Assembly (NCBI RefSeq): GCF_902167635.1
Contig: NZ_CABHMS010000004.1
Coordinates: 1-64,000, forward strand
Direction: 5' to 3'
Length of the DNA stretch: 64,000 nt
From: Chitinophaga vietnamensis
GTDB taxonomy: Bacteria; Bacteroidota; Bacteroidia; Chitinophagales; Chitinophagaceae
Part shown: one piece after another, positions 63,360-64,000 of the stretch
Position numbering within the stretch: the first letter of the stretch is position 1
Layout: each line of letters opens with the position of its first letter
Translations under genes and position numbers: made by a program
Notes under the pieces: generated by a model
The model's input: only the letters and a program-made list of their open reading frames with translations
Databases searched by the model: none
Told to the model about the DNA's origin: nothing

Positions 63360-63773
63360 TCAAAAGGGAGTGAACCGGAAGAGGAAACTATAGTAAGTGG
63401 GCAGAAATGCTTTCTGGACGCGGTATTCGCCGGTTTTATCAACAGGGAGGCAGCTGCTGTTAGCTATCGTATTGGTATCGATATAAGCAACCCTGTTGTC
63501 GAAAGAGAATTGTTGAGAAGATGCGGAGATGTAGAATCTCGTTTTACGGCGATGCTTGGTAGCATATACATAATCAGGAAGATCATCATCCGGTTCGATG
63601 TGAACGGGTAATTTCGCGAGGAGATTTTCAAAATAATCCTGCCGGGCTTCCTGTATACTGATCTCCTGGAGCAGCGTGTGCCGGTGTGCGGCCACAGCAG
63701 GCAATATACCGGCTGCCAGCTGTATGCACAGCAAGAACACAATATAGGTCCATCTGATCAGATGCTTATTCAT
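63360..63773 (-). CDS. Small exported protein leading the efflux operon
   Basis: This 137-residue protein starts at 63773 (MNKHLIRWTYIVFLLCIQLAAG) with a hydrophobic signal or anchor. The mature part has acidic and basic halves (EPDDDLPDYVYATKHRRKTRF) and ends FLPTYYSFLFRFTPF, an aromatic, Phe-terminated tail. It lies 77 bp upstream of the adaptor gene, so likely in one transcript with the RND pump. I do not recognise a family. It could be an accessory or regulatory protein for the pump. Confidence 0.68.
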   Translation of the reverse strand: MNKHLIRWTYIVFLLCIQLAAGILPAVAAHRHTLLQEISIQEARQDYFENLLAKLPVHIEPDDDLPDYVYATKHRRKTRFYISASSQQFSFDNRVAYIDTNTIANSSCLPVDKTGEYRVQKAFLPTYYSFLFRFTPF

Positions 63774-63779
63774 GAGCAA

Positions 63780-63787
63780 CAAAAATA
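63780..63787 (-). promoter_or_regulatory. Candidate -7 element of the efflux operon
   Basis: On the minus strand TATTTTTG ends six bases before the ATG at 63773, which would give a nearly leaderless mRNA. The upstream -33 region falls inside the octamer repeat array and has no clear TTG. Weak call. Confidence 0.4.
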
Positions 63788-63792
63788 AACAT

Positions 63793-63880
63793 TTTCGGAT
63801 TTATTGATTTACGGATTTATGGATTTGAGGATTTGGTGGGAACGGCAAATCCCAAATCCATAAATCCATAAATCCAAAAA
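63793..63880. repeat. Octamer repeat hairpin upstream of the efflux operon
   Basis: Left units CGGATTTA, TTGATTTA, CGGATTTA, TGGATTTG and AGGATTTG are mirrored by right units CAAATCCC, AAATCCAT, AAATCCAT and AAATCCAA around a short GGTGGGAACGG-like centre. It is the same family as the arrays at other gene ends, here between the efflux operon head and the next gene end. Confidence 0.78.
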
Positions 63881-63895
63881 TAAAAAAATAAAAAA

Positions 63896-63922
63896 GGGTT
63901 GGCTTTTTTCAAAGGCCAACCC
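63896..63922 (-). terminator. Terminator of the gene at the right edge
   Basis: 12-bp stem (GGGTTGGCTTTT / AAAGGCCAACCC, one G-U pair) with a 3-base loop. The minus strand continues in a T-run. Confidence 0.85.
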
Positions 63923-63950
63923 ACCACTCAGCACAGGATTGAATTGTTAA

Positions 63951-64000
63951 CTATTTGATCGCCTGCATGGCGGATTTGGCTGCTTGTATGGTTGCGTCGA
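63951..64000 (-). CDS. C-terminal fragment of a gene running off the right edge
   Basis: Reading the minus strand, the frame gives DATIQAAKSAMQAIK and then a TAG stop at 63951-63953, followed by the terminator hairpin at 63896-63922. Only about 16 codons are inside the window, so neither product nor start can be told. The short Ala/Lys/Gln-rich end is helical in character. Confidence 0.6.
   Translation of the reverse strand, partial: DATIQAAKSAMQAIK

Overview
This window is a contiguous piece of a Bacteroidota chromosome, most likely from Chitinophagaceae (Chitinophaga or a close relative). Reasons: the Bacteroidota form of succinate dehydrogenase (cytochrome b558, SdhA, SdhB), a TonB-dependent receptor with an N-terminal carboxypeptidase-like domain, M56/BlaI pairs with TonB C-terminal domains, a roughly 390-residue PurM-like protein, and promoters carrying the Bacteroidota -7 motif TAnnTTTG with a TTG-type element about 19 bases upstream. 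No rRNA, tRNA, CRISPR array, prophage or intact insertion sequence was found.

Layout. 1-7.5 kb: cell-envelope and secreted hydrolases (FKBP isomerase, lipid A deacylase-like protein, S15 hydrolase, phosphodiesterase). 7.5-18 kb: glycine decarboxylase, a YkgJ cysteine-cluster protein, an MFS exporter, a secreted sugar dehydrogenase, and two convergent S41 C-terminal-processing peptidases separated only by an 83-bp perfect inverted repeat. 18-24 kb: a murein-recycling pair (BadF-family kinase and MurQ), then sdhCAB. 24-29.4 kb: a minus-strand locus of TonB receptor, beta-helix lipoprotein and beta-propeller phytase, with a Pho-box-like 11-bp direct repeat upstream. 29.5-36 kb: an oxidoreductase, prolyl oligopeptidase, MurI, carbonic anhydrase and an ABC-F protein. 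37-51.5 kb: housekeeping genes (holA, ribF, purM, ftsE, rpsO, pnp, prmA, plsY) and a BlaI/M56 sensor pair. 51.6-57.5 kb: M48 protease, OxyR, glycosyltransferase, methyltransferase and esterase. 57.5-63.8 kb: a four-gene RND efflux operon. A minus-strand gene fragment runs off the right edge.

How the genes relate. The clearest functional units are phytate or organic-phosphate use (24.2-29.4 kb), peptidoglycan recycling (18.2-19.9 kb, with murI elsewhere), the TCA/respiratory complex sdhCAB, the BlaI-controlled M56 signalling pair with two visible operators, and tripartite efflux.

The least explained structure lies between genes. Many gene ends carry arrays of degenerate 8-nt or 9-nt units (unit NGGATTTA, a CTTTGCG-type unit, and an AATCCTNNN unit). 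They often fold back into long hairpins between convergent genes. At least nine such places are visible and they are described separately below.
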